In this document: piece after piece, positions 42,269-50,358 of the stretch | Numbering within the stretch: position 1 is the stretch's first letter | Layout: each line of letters begins with the position of its first letter | From: Eubacterium ruminantium | GTDB lineage: Bacteria > Bacillota > Clostridia > Lachnospirales > Lachnospiraceae | NCBI RefSeq assembly: GCF_900167085.1 | Contig: NZ_FUXA01000011.1 | Coordinates: 1-64,000, forward strand | Length of the DNA: 64,000 nucleotides | Reading direction: 5' to 3' | Position numbers and translations under genes: made by a program | Notes under the pieces: generated by a model | The model's input: only the letters and a program-made list of their open reading frames with translations | The model's database searches: none | What the model was told of the DNA's origin: nothing

Positions 42269-43135
42269 ATGAGAGATTTAAGCCTGATGACATGGAAAGA
42301 GATTAAAGAGGTTGACAAAGAAAACAGTATAGTGTTTGTAGTGATGGCACCCATCGAAGAACACGGGTGGTGCCTGCCTCTGGCGACGGATCTTATAGAA
42401 GGAGAGGCCTGGAGCAAAGGGGCGATGGAAGAGATTGAAAAGCACATTCCCGCAGAGTGTTTTTACCTTCCTACATTTCCTATTGCGGCAGCATCTGTAA
42501 ATGAGTTTTACGGTTCGATTCATTTTTCCATGAAGACAACCTACGAAGTTGGATACGAGATTTTGGAAAGTCTTCGATTTATGGGATTTAAGAATATGGT
42601 GATCATTGCTTCCCACGCGGATCCAGATCATCAGATTGCGGTGAAAAAAGCAGTAAAGCGTATCAATAAAAAGTACGGTGTGTGTGCGATATCACCCATG
42701 GGTTCTATCTTTATGGGAGAAGGAACGGAAGAACCGGATGAACTGAAAAAGCTGGAAAAGGAATACGGAAATGACTTTCATGCGGGATGGGTTGAAACCT
42801 CGAGTCTGCTGGATATCGATGAGAGTTATGTAAGGGACGGGTATAAGAACTTACCTGATTCAAATATCACTGATAAGGATATGATATCTAAGAAGAAACA
42901 GCTCTCAGCAATGGGAGGATACGGACATATGGGAATGCCGAGATTCGCTTCGAAGGAAGTCGGCGAGATGTTGAACCGCAATTGTGTTGAATCGATATGT
43001 GATGCTGTGATAAAATTCTATAACAGAGACGGATATGAGAAATACGATGATTATTTTCTTTATAAGATCCTTCCGCTTCACATAAGATTTATAAGGATTT
43101 TCGGAAGAGTGAAGAGAAGGATGGTGAGTGAATGA
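42269..43135 (+). CDS. Creatininase family amidohydrolase
   Basis: 288 residues from ATG 42269 (AAGGAGG 6 nt before). Metal-site phrases PIEEHGWCLPLATD (Glu, His, Asp) and HAGWVETSSLLD (Glu) are those of the creatininase/FAPy-deformylase family; the usual GHGGN loop is replaced by SHADPDHQ. The pathway is not apparent: creatinine, mycofactocin (MftE) and riboflavin-type substrates are known for relatives. No neighbour links it to one of these. Confidence 0.85.
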   Translation: MRDLSLMTWKEIKEVDKENSIVFVVMAPIEEHGWCLPLATDLIEGEAWSKGAMEEIEKHIPAECFYLPTFPIAAASVNEFYGSIHFSMKTTYEVGYEILESLRFMGFKNMVIIASHADPDHQIAVKKAVKRINKKYGVCAISPMGSIFMGEGTEEPDELKKLEKEYGNDFHAGWVETSSLLDIDESYVRDGYKNLPDSNITDKDMISKKKQLSAMGGYGHMGMPRFASKEVGEMLNRNCVESICDAVIKFYNRDGYEKYDDYFLYKILPLHIRFIRIFGRVKRRMVSE

Positions 43136-43254
43136 TGTATACAAGAGGTCAATTTGCAATCATAGGAAAAGTGGGGAGAAAAGCACTCGTTATCATCGGT
43201 GTTGTAGCAGCGATAATGGCATTAGTAGTAGGATATAAGGATGAAAGAATTTGA
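43135..43254 (+). other. Chimeric short ORF: MerR-like opening joined to a hydrophobic tail
   Basis: ATG 43135 overlaps the creatininase stop. It begins MYTRGQFAIIGKVGRKAL, the start of a MerR-type DNA-binding domain, then becomes VIIGVVAAIMALVVGY, a membrane-like stretch, and ends at 43252. It is 39 codons. Probably a junction product; translation by coupling is possible. Confidence 0.35.
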
Positions 43255-44029
43255 TGCATTTATACAACCTAATATAAGCCTTTTGATTCCGATATCTAAA
43301 GTGAGTCAGGATATAGAAATATTTGACGGTACATCAGACGATTATAGGATAGCGATAGATTTCAAATTAAAGGCGAAGAAAAGAAATTATTATGTATCTA
43401 TAATAAGTTCACCGCATACAAAGCTTAGCGAAGAATTGTCAAATGATTACTATATCGTTTTGATAAAGAAAGATTTTTTCGAAAAGGTTTATGCCATGTA
43501 TGATGAGGCAGAAGAAGGAATTCCTCATTATGAGAATACTTATGTCGAGATATGTAGTGATATACTTAAATATCTGAATATGTTTGCATTTGAGTCATCT
43601 AAGTCTATGCCTAATTCAGAAGTGACAATAGGGGCACATACTACCCTTATCGGACATTGGATTATAAGAAGTATTCTTGGAGAATCGGTTGATATGAGAG
43701 CTATTTCTTCTGATTATTCGGTAGCAAGGGCTCAGCATTATATAGAACAGCATTATACTGAAAAAATCACAGTGGAGCTACTTGCTGGATTAACATATAT
43801 ATCTTCTTCAAGTTTGTCGCATAAATTTAAATCGGAAATGGGAGTATCACCGATAGATTATCTTTTGGAAGTGAGACTTCAGAAGGCACAGAATATGATG
43901 AGGAGAAAAAATGTATCATTGACAGACGTCGCAGAATCATGCGGCTTCTCCAGTTTGTCACATTTTTCAAAGTATTTCACATCGAAGATGGGAATGACTC
44001 CTACTGAATATATAAAGCATTATGTATAG
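43241..44029 (+). CDS. AraC family transcriptional regulator
   Basis: 262 residues. The C-terminal 100 residues hold the two AraC helix-turn-helices: ITVELLAGLTYISSSSLSHKFKSEMG and VSLTDVAESCGFSSLSHFSKYFTSKMGMTPTEY. The N-terminal 150 residues are an unrecognised sensor domain without cupin motifs. It precedes the flavin-oxidase gene, and the shrunken copy at 8281 shows the same pairing, so it probably controls that gene. Start ATG 43241 has GGATATAAGG upstream. Confidence 0.85.
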   Translation: MKEFDAFIQPNISLLIPISKVSQDIEIFDGTSDDYRIAIDFKLKAKKRNYYVSIISSPHTKLSEELSNDYYIVLIKKDFFEKVYAMYDEAEEGIPHYENTYVEICSDILKYLNMFAFESSKSMPNSEVTIGAHTTLIGHWIIRSILGESVDMRAISSDYSVARAQHYIEQHYTEKITVELLAGLTYISSSSLSHKFKSEMGVSPIDYLLEVRLQKAQNMMRRKNVSLTDVAESCGFSSLSHFSKYFTSKMGMTPTEYIKHYV

Positions 44030-44151
44030 GTGATATCATTCCATAAAGGCATACTTATTGCAGGATTGTATAAATACTATGCAGGATTCCTAAAGCCAAA
44101 AGTAAACTATTTCGTTATAATATACAAAAACTAAAAAGGGAGGAATCTATT

Positions 44152-44583
44152 ATGACAAAAGAAGAAATGATTGCTTTTATGAATGCAAATCCGGTAATGC
44201 AGCTTGCAACTGTTGAGGGAGATAAGCCAAGAGTTAGGGCGATTTTGCTTTTTAAAGCGGATGAAAAAGGAATCATATTTCATACCGCGAATACAAAAGA
44301 TTTGTATAAGCAGCTGATGAAGAATCCAAATGTTGAGATATGTTTTAATAGTCCTGATACTCAGTTACGAGTGACTGGTGTCGCGCATGTAGATGATGAT
44401 CCGAAGCTCAGAGAGGAGATTTTCGCTCATCCAACTCGTAAATTCCTTCAGGCCTGGAAAGATATGGGAATAGATAATTTGCTTACCGTATTTCGAGTTA
44501 CAGATTGTATTGGAACAACATGGACTATGCAAACAAATTTTAATCCTAAGGAATATGTCGAGATTACTGAATTAGAAAGATAA
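44152..44583 (+). CDS. Pyridoxamine 5'-phosphate oxidase family protein
   Basis: 143 residues: EMIAFMNANPVMQLATVEGDKPRVR, KGIIFHTANTKDLYKQLMKNPNVEICF and a C-terminal GTTWTMQTNFNPKEYVEIT. The split-barrel FMN-binding fold of general-stress or MSMEG-type oxidoreductases. GGGAGGA lies 7 nt before the ATG. Its remnant at 8367 carried a Cys/His-rich tail that this copy lacks. Confidence 0.85.
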   Translation: MTKEEMIAFMNANPVMQLATVEGDKPRVRAILLFKADEKGIIFHTANTKDLYKQLMKNPNVEICFNSPDTQLRVTGVAHVDDDPKLREEIFAHPTRKFLQAWKDMGIDNLLTVFRVTDCIGTTWTMQTNFNPKEYVEITELER

Positions 44584-44641
44584 AAATGAAAAGACGAAAG
44601 AAGTAGTAGCTCAAATAAATGTAATATAAATACAGTGGTAG

Positions 44642-44675
44642 GGCGTTACAAGTAGATACTTGTAACGTCTTTTTT
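44642..44675 (+). terminator. Intrinsic terminator
   Basis: 13-bp stem (arm GGCGTTACAAGTA, one G-T), 2-4 nt loop, then T6. Same family as 347 and 6854. Confidence 0.75.
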
Positions 44676-44678
44676 CAT

Positions 44679-44713
44679 CTATTCAGAATAAATGGTTTAT
44701 GATATATTTTAAA
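44679..44713 (+). promoter_or_regulatory. Recurrent promoter-like box, copy 3
   Basis: CTATTCAGAATAAATGG then TTTATGATATATTTTAAAA; directly after the terminator and upstream of the nitroreductase gene. Confidence 0.5.
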
Positions 44714-44802
44714 ATTGGAAGCGGTTTTTGTTGGCGACTGAATATACTTTTTATGGATTTAGGATCTTTAAATATACTGGAAGTAAATGGAGGATCACGT
44801 AA

Positions 44803-45330
44803 GTGAATGTAATAGAGGCAATTTATAAAAGACATAGCTATAGAGGAAGATATTTGGCTAAACCAGTTTCAAAAGATGATTTAGTGAAGATAATGGAAGC
44901 AGGGATAGCAGCTCCATCGGGATGTAATAAACAAACAACCAGTTTTATTGCAGTGGATGATCCGGATATATTAAAGAAGATTATCGGGGTTATTGATCCT
45001 CCGGTATGTGAAACGGCCCCTGCGATAATTGTGGTATTAACTCAAAGAATAAATGCATATAGAGACAGGTGTTTTTCTGTTCAGGATTACTCTGCTGCAA
45101 TCGAGAACATGTTACTGACAATCGTGGAACTTGGATATCAAAGCTGCTGGTATGAAGGTCATATTACAGATGAAGACAGAATATGTGACAAAATAGCGAA
45201 GATTCTCTCGGTGCCGGATGATTATGAAGTTATAAGCATATTGCCAGTGGGAGTGGCTGAAAATGAGCCTTCAAACCCGAAGAAAAAAGAATTTGAAGAA
45301 AGAGCTTGGTTTAATACATTCAAAGGATGA
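44803..45330 (+). CDS. Nitroreductase family protein
   Basis: 175 residues from GTG 44803 (GGAGG, 9 nt). FMN-site motifs: YKRHSYRGRYL (Arg/His-Ser-x-Arg opening), GIAAPSGCNKQTTSF and SAAIENMLLTIVELGYQSCWYEG. It is a small family member of the sort that reduces nitro compounds or flavins using NAD(P)H. The substrate is not known. Preceded by the recurrent box. Confidence 0.88.
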   Translation: MNVIEAIYKRHSYRGRYLAKPVSKDDLVKIMEAGIAAPSGCNKQTTSFIAVDDPDILKKIIGVIDPPVCETAPAIIVVLTQRINAYRDRCFSVQDYSAAIENMLLTIVELGYQSCWYEGHITDEDRICDKIAKILSVPDDYEVISILPVGVAENEPSNPKKKEFEERAWFNTFKG

Positions 45331-45340
45331 AAGAATAAAA

Positions 45341-45480
45341 TATTTCAGAATAATGGGGTTATGATATATTGAAAATATAATGTGATTACCATTTGCGACA
45401 TCTTTTATTCTATTTACGACAGATTTGATATATATATCCGAATTTTAGTGTATTATTCAATCATCAAAGTAATCGATTAA
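45341..45480 (+). promoter_or_regulatory. Recurrent box copy 4 and conserved leader copy 4 (hairpin array deleted)
   Basis: Box 45341-45376 (ATTTCAGAATAATGGGG, TTATGATATATTGAAAA) is followed at 45387 by TACCATTTGCGACATC and CAGATTTGATAT, then TTCAATCATCAAAG. At that point, where 7020 and 31304 carry hairpins 1-5, only TAATCGATT remains, so the array is absent. Confidence 0.6.
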
Positions 45481-45507
45481 AGAAATACGAAGGTGGAGGT
45501 TAAGAAA

Positions 45508-45726
45508 ATGACTAAAGTAAAAGGTTATGATGACTTACCAAAGAGTGATATCGTTTTATGGATAATATCAGTTGTTTTATGTTTGATAGGACTTGGATTA
45601 ATGTTCTTAGATATGGCAGATATACTGGAAGTGAAAACATATATTCAACTTGCATTTATAGTTGTCGGTCAGTTTATTAATATATTTTGCATTATAAAGA
45701 ATAAAGATAAATTTCACAGAAAATAG
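45508..45726 (+). CDS. Small two-pass membrane protein (72 aa)
   Basis: ATG 45508, 10 nt after GGAGG. Two hydrophobic segments (about residues 14-34 and 43-62) and a lysine-rich end. It shares the leader with 914, 7188 and 31471 but has a different sequence. Function unknown. Confidence 0.65.
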   Translation: MTKVKGYDDLPKSDIVLWIISVVLCLIGLGLMFLDMADILEVKTYIQLAFIVVGQFINIFCIIKNKDKFHRK

Positions 45727-45789
45727 AAGTAATAAACAATTGATTATAAATACGCAAAATTATTCGGAGGTGGATGGAGGGTAGAATAT

Positions 45790-46260
45790 ATGGAAATTGT
45801 TTATAAAAAATTATCGGAAAATGAATTGAGCAGAATCATAAAAATGAGAATCGACCAGCTGACGGAAGAATATACATCAGAGGGCAGAACTGTACCGGAA
45901 GATGTGGATCTCGAAGCATCACTGATGGATTTTTATAAAAGAAATCTGGCTGCAGGCACTTATGTTTCTTGGCTTGCATTTGACGGTGATAAGATTATCG
46001 GAACAAGTGGAATGTCATTTGCTGAAAAACCACCATATTTTTCATGCCCTTCAGGAAAACTTGGAATCCTGTCCAGCATGTATACCAATCCTAACTACAG
46101 GAGGATGGGAATAGCTACACAGTTACTTGATAGAGTAGTAAAAGAAGCAAAAGAATATGGTTGCGGAACAATCTATATTACAGCTTCAGATATGGGAGTA
46201 AAGTTATACGAATCATACGGATTTAAGCATAACGGAAATTTCATGCAGTATAATTTTTGA
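45790..46260 (+). CDS. GNAT family N-acetyltransferase
   Basis: 156 residues: ELSRIIKMRIDQLTEEY opening, KIIGTSGMSFAEKP, GILSSMYTNPNYRRMGIATQLL (acetyl-CoA loop about residues 102-109) and KLYESYGFKHNGNFMQY. Of a group common in Lachnospiraceae. GGAGGG about 9 nt before the ATG. Confidence 0.85.
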   Translation: MEIVYKKLSENELSRIIKMRIDQLTEEYTSEGRTVPEDVDLEASLMDFYKRNLAAGTYVSWLAFDGDKIIGTSGMSFAEKPPYFSCPSGKLGILSSMYTNPNYRRMGIATQLLDRVVKEAKEYGCGTIYITASDMGVKLYESYGFKHNGNFMQYNF

Positions 46261-46376
46261 CATTAAAGAGAGCCTCCTTGATATTTTAAAATTTTATCAT
46301 AGAAGACCATACATAAGACCTACTGCAAAATGTGCAGCGGTTAATCCTAGGATAAGCAAGTACGATTATAGTGGAC

Positions 46377-46409
46377 ATTATTTCAGAATTGAAAGAATTC
46401 AGAAATAAT
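46377..46409. other. Hairpin without T-tract
   Basis: ATTATTTC / GAAATAAT outer arms and GAATT / AATTC inner arms, each separated by one A. Function unknown. Confidence 0.4.
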
Positions 46410-46428
46410 GTGGTAAGAATCATATGAT

Positions 46429-46470
46429 ACCCTATCTTTTGTAAAATGAAATGCAAAAGGTAGGGTTTTT
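46429..46470 (+). terminator. Intrinsic terminator directly before an ORF
   Basis: 13-bp stem (arm ACCCTATCTTTTG, one G-T) with T5 ending only 3 nt before the ATG at 46474, leaving no room for a ribosome site. Confidence 0.75.
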
Positions 46471-46473
46471 AAA

Positions 46474-48378
46474 ATGTCAAACACAAGAAAAAAAGCAGTT
46501 AAGAAATTGGCCTCAGGCCCAATAAGGACAAACAAAGGAAAATACTCAGTGATGATTTTTTCAATCATTCTGACTACGGTATTATTCTCATCTCTTTTTA
46601 CAATAGTCGGAAGTCTGTTAAGCGAGTTCAGACAGTCATCAATGGGACAGTATGATTACATGGATCCGTCAGCTGCTCTGATCTGTGTAGCAGCATTAGT
46701 TATATTCATGGTATCCGGTTATTTAATCATCAATAATATTTTCGATATCAATATTGTATCTGAAATGAAGGAATACGGACTTCTTAAGACTATCGGAACT
46801 TCAGGTAAACAGATACGAAGAATAGTGAAATACAGAACAAGACGTATATGTCTTATAGCTATCCCTATTGGTCTTGCCATAGGTTGCGGTATCGGTGGAT
46901 GGATGCTTCCGATGATAGGAAGATTTATCAATACTGTAGGTGCAAATAAAGGTCAGGTTCATATGAGTATATGGATAATCCTTTTCACCGCTTTTTTCTC
47001 ATATATAACAGTTGCTATAAGTGGAGGAAAGCCACGAAGAAAGGCATCAAAGATATCGCCGGTTGAAGCCTCTCGTTACAACGGTAATCTTAAAAAGAAC
47101 GGAAAACCTAAGAAGAAAGTGATCTTGGTTGTTCTTTCTCTTTCATTTTCTCTTGTAATACTTAATAGTGCGTATACTTTAATGAGCAGCTTCAGTACTG
47201 ATTCTTACGCTGAAGAATATATAGTCTGTGATTTTTGTGTTCAGGACGAGCTTCTCGATAATGCAGGGCAGAATGAGAAGAATGTAAATGCTGTTGACAG
47301 TGTATTCTTTGACGAACTCAGTAAACAGCAGGGTGTTGAAAGTATCGGCAATTTATATCTTAATCATGAAAGCTATACATTTTCACCGGAAGTGTGGAAT
47401 GAGATTGAAAAGTATTTCTTCTCGGATGAAGTAGTAAAGATGCAGATTGAATCATTCTATGCAGGTGATGGATACACAGTAAAAAGTTATCTTAAAGACC
47501 TTCACAATAAACGCGCCATGGAGGGCAATACTTACGGCATGAGCAAGATGACAGTTGAAAAGCTGTATGACGTGCAGACAATGGATGGGGCTACAAGTGT
47601 TGACTGGGAGAAGTTTAATTCTGGTAATTATGTTCTTGCTGAAAGATGGCAGTATTCAAATGACGGATTCCTTAATGTTGTAAATCCGGGAGACAAGGTT
47701 GAGATAGGAGGAAGAGAATATACAGTTTATGCATCAGTTGATATTCCGATGGTAATTGAATATCCGGTATACGGTCCTATTGAATGTAATTTTATACTTC
47801 CTGAAGATGAATATCTTTCTATTTATGGTGAAGTAAATCCAATGCGTACTCTTATTGATGTAAATGATGGCTGCGAGGAAGGTTTCGAGGAATGGATAAA
47901 AGGTTATACAGCAGATTCTAATCTTAGTTATACATCTAAGAAGAGTGTTATAGAGGATAATAGAGCATTTGGAGAACTCTTTGCTATAGCAGGATTATTC
48001 GTGGCAGTAATCCTTGGACTTATCGGTGTTATGAACTTTGGTAATACTATGATCGCATCAATTATTTCAAGAAGTCGTGAACTTGCTGTACTTGAAGCAG
48101 TTGGAATGACAGAGAAGCAGCAGAAGAGAAGTCTTTTAAAAGATGGATTCAGATATTTTACATATACCTCTATACTTTCGGTGGTATTATCAAGCATTAT
48201 AAATGTAACTGCAGTGAAGTCATTTGTTAATAATCTTCCAATGTTTTCATGGAGATTCAGTCTTACTTCACTTGCATTATGCCTTCCGGTGATATTAGTT
48301 ATCATTCTCATAATTCCGGCAGCGGCATATAAAAGACTCAGTAGAAGAAGCGTGGTTGATAGACTTAGAATGGAGTAA
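46474..48378 (+). CDS. FtsX-like ABC permease, apparently missing an ectodomain; expression doubtful
   Basis: 634 residues. TM1 (about 25-48, VMIFSIILTTVLFSSLFTI) is followed after only about 20 residues by TM2 (about 68-88, with SGYLIINNIFDIN and YGLLKTIGTSGKQIRRI). Full-length relatives (antimicrobial-peptide-export permeases) have some 150-250 extracellular residues in that loop, so an in-frame deletion is likely. Further TM segments, a large ectodomain (about 240-500) and a C-terminal FtsX domain remain. There is no ribosome site, a terminator abuts the ATG, and no ATPase gene is nearby. It is probably a decaying gene. Confidence 0.65.
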   Translation: MSNTRKKAVKKLASGPIRTNKGKYSVMIFSIILTTVLFSSLFTIVGSLLSEFRQSSMGQYDYMDPSAALICVAALVIFMVSGYLIINNIFDINIVSEMKEYGLLKTIGTSGKQIRRIVKYRTRRICLIAIPIGLAIGCGIGGWMLPMIGRFINTVGANKGQVHMSIWIILFTAFFSYITVAISGGKPRRKASKISPVEASRYNGNLKKNGKPKKKVILVVLSLSFSLVILNSAYTLMSSFSTDSYAEEYIVCDFCVQDELLDNAGQNEKNVNAVDSVFFDELSKQQGVESIGNLYLNHESYTFSPEVWNEIEKYFFSDEVVKMQIESFYAGDGYTVKSYLKDLHNKRAMEGNTYGMSKMTVEKLYDVQTMDGATSVDWEKFNSGNYVLAERWQYSNDGFLNVVNPGDKVEIGGREYTVYASVDIPMVIEYPVYGPIECNFILPEDEYLSIYGEVNPMRTLIDVNDGCEEGFEEWIKGYTADSNLSYTSKKSVIEDNRAFGELFAIAGLFVAVILGLIGVMNFGNTMIASIISRSRELAVLEAVGMTEKQQKRSLLKDGFRYFTYTSILSVVLSSIINVTAVKSFVNNLPMFSWRFSLTSLALCLPVILVIILIIPAAAYKRLSRRSVVDRLRME

Positions 48379-48442
48379 GATTCGGAAAGACTTAGTGTAA
48401 ATTAGTAAAATATGATTGATGACAGGAAAATGTTTGTTCATA

Positions 48443-48540
48443 TAGACAAAAATGACTATTTATGATAATATAAAGACACTATATAGACAATAATGACTAT
48501 TTAAAGTTATAAAAATACTTTAAATAGAAAAAAATGACTG
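48443..48540 (+). promoter_or_regulatory. Three evenly spaced operator-like repeats before hipBA
   Basis: TAGACA-N4-TGACTA occurs at 48443-48458 and 48484-48499 and, with two changes, at 48525-48540. Each unit is an imperfect dyad and successive units are exactly 41 bp apart, close to four helical turns. This fits cooperative binding of the HipB regulator encoded next. Confidence 0.7.
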
Positions 48541-48585
48541 CTTATAAACATATATTGACATTAATAAAATAAATGGAGTTTTAGT

Positions 48586-48918
48586 ATGAACAAACAAAAA
48601 AACTGTCAGGAATATATTAATGAACTGGGCAGAAGGATAAAACAATATAGAATTATGCGAGAAATGTCACAACAGGAGCTCGCAGATAAAACCGGAATCT
48701 CCAAAAGGAGCATATCCCGACTGGAGCAGGGAGAATCAGTACAGTTAAATAATCTGTTTTTGATCCTTATTGCTTTGGATTTGGGAGATAACATAGAATT
48801 GCTGGTTCCCGATCAGGCGAAAAGACCAAGTTTTTACTTGGAAAAGACTGAGAAGATCACTAAACGTGTTAAGAAAAAGACTGAGAAAAAAGCATTTAAA
48901 TGGGGAGATGAAGAATGA
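48586..48918 (+). CDS. hipB: HipB-like XRE family antitoxin/regulator
   Basis: 110 residues. XRE helix-turn-helix about residues 14-70 (RIKQYRIMREMSQQELADKTG, ISKRSISRLEQGES), then a basic lysine-rich tail. It overlaps the toxin gene by 4 nt (ATGA), the standard HipBA arrangement. Expected to bind the repeats upstream and to hold HipA inactive. Confidence 0.88.
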   Translation: MNKQKNCQEYINELGRRIKQYRIMREMSQQELADKTGISKRSISRLEQGESVQLNNLFLILIALDLGDNIELLVPDQAKRPSFYLEKTEKITKRVKKKTEKKAFKWGDEE

Positions 48919-50213
48919 ATCATACAGCAGAAGTGTTTCTTTGGGGAACAAGAATAGGTATTATCCATCAGGAACCCGGTTCGCCCTATGCAGCATTTGA
49001 ATATGATAATGGTTTTGTGAACAGTGGGATTGAGCTGTCTCCAATCAGAATGCCTCTCGGAAGGAATATCTATGAATTTCCGTCTCTTGTCGGAGAGCCT
49101 TTTTACGGGATGCCCGGACTTGTAGCAGATTCATTACCGGACAGATTTGGTAATGCTGTTATAGAGCGTTGGCTTTCAAATCAAGGTAAGTCTCTGTCCG
49201 ATTTCACTGCAATCGATAGACTGTGCTATACAGGGAAAAGAGGAATGGGCGCATTGGAATATGTCCCTGCAAGTGTGGATATCGGGGACGTTGATGACGA
49301 TATAAATGTGCGTGAAATGGTAAGGTTTGCATCGGATATTTTGGCCGGGAGAGAAAGTGTAGTCTTAAATGCAAATGATAAACTGGCATACTCGCAATTG
49401 GTACAGGTTGGAAGTTCTGCCGGCGGTGCCAGGGCGAAAGCGCTTATAGCATGGAATGAAGAGACAAATGAAATAAGATCCGGACAGATCAAGTTAGGAC
49501 CGGGATATGATTATTGGATCATAAAGTTTGATCATGTTTCAAAAAACGGAGATCATGGACTTGAAGATAAACCGGAATATACATTGATCGAGTATGCATA
49601 TTATCTCATGGCGGTAAGTGCAGGAGTTGTGATGAATCCATGCAGGATTTATGAGTCTGATGGGGATCATCATTTTATGACCAAACGTTTTGACAGGGAG
49701 AATGGTAAAAAATTACATATGCAATCTCTTGGAGCATTGGCGCATATAAGCTACCAGGAGCCGGGAGCTTGCGGATATGAACTTGCTTCAGCTTACATGA
49801 AAGAACTCGGATTATACCATAAAGAGATAGAACAGTTTTACCGTAGAATGGTATTTAACTGTCTTGCAGTAAATCAGGATGATCATGTGAAAAATATATC
49901 TTTTGTTATGGATAAAAGCGGAAAGTGGCAATTATCGCCTGCGTATGATATTACATTTTCATACAACCCTGATAACAAATGGTTGAGAGCTCACCAGATG
50001 ACGGTAAACGGTAAGCAAACAGAAATAGGACTGAGTGACCTTATTGAAGCAGGAAGCAGAATGGGAATAAAGGAACGACGCTGCAAGGATATGATCAGCG
50101 AAGTTAAAACTGCAGTAGATAAATTTGGTTCTTTTGCTGAGAAGGTGGGAATAAAAGAAAAAACTGCCGGCTATATAAAATCAGTTATAGATGCAAATTC
50201 TGTTGATATATAG
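48915..50213 (+). CDS. hipA: HipA-type serine/threonine kinase toxin
   Basis: 432 residues, normal length for HipA. N-subdomain 1 opens AEVFLWGTRIGIIHQ; GMPGLVADSLPDRFGN follows; then the kinase core with VGSSAGGARAKALI (ATP-binding loop), NQDDHVKNISFVMD (catalytic Asp322-323 region) and SPAYDITFSYN (metal-binding DxT-like). HipA in E. coli phosphorylates glutamyl-tRNA synthetase and causes persistence; the target here is not known. Confidence 0.92.
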   Translation: MNHTAEVFLWGTRIGIIHQEPGSPYAAFEYDNGFVNSGIELSPIRMPLGRNIYEFPSLVGEPFYGMPGLVADSLPDRFGNAVIERWLSNQGKSLSDFTAIDRLCYTGKRGMGALEYVPASVDIGDVDDDINVREMVRFASDILAGRESVVLNANDKLAYSQLVQVGSSAGGARAKALIAWNEETNEIRSGQIKLGPGYDYWIIKFDHVSKNGDHGLEDKPEYTLIEYAYYLMAVSAGVVMNPCRIYESDGDHHFMTKRFDRENGKKLHMQSLGALAHISYQEPGACGYELASAYMKELGLYHKEIEQFYRRMVFNCLAVNQDDHVKNISFVMDKSGKWQLSPAYDITFSYNPDNKWLRAHQMTVNGKQTEIGLSDLIEAGSRMGIKERRCKDMISEVKTAVDKFGSFAEKVGIKEKTAGYIKSVIDANSVDI

Positions 50214-50358
50214 AAAGTATCATGAAAGAAAATGGATCAAGCAGAAAATGGATCAGACAAAAAATCAGTAAGATAAAAGAACAGACAAAAATACACAACT
50301 CAGAAAACAATCAGATATATATGCTTTAAAAGGCTGTTTACAGAAAGGGTTTTTCATC

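Noticed and set aside
1-46260. Chromosomal integron
   Set aside because: The only recombinase is Tn916-like, and repeated boundary segments do not form attC-like folded sites.
48415-48560. Origin-type iterons
   Set aside because: There are only three units, each is an imperfect dyad, and the next gene is an XRE regulator, so operators are the simpler reading.
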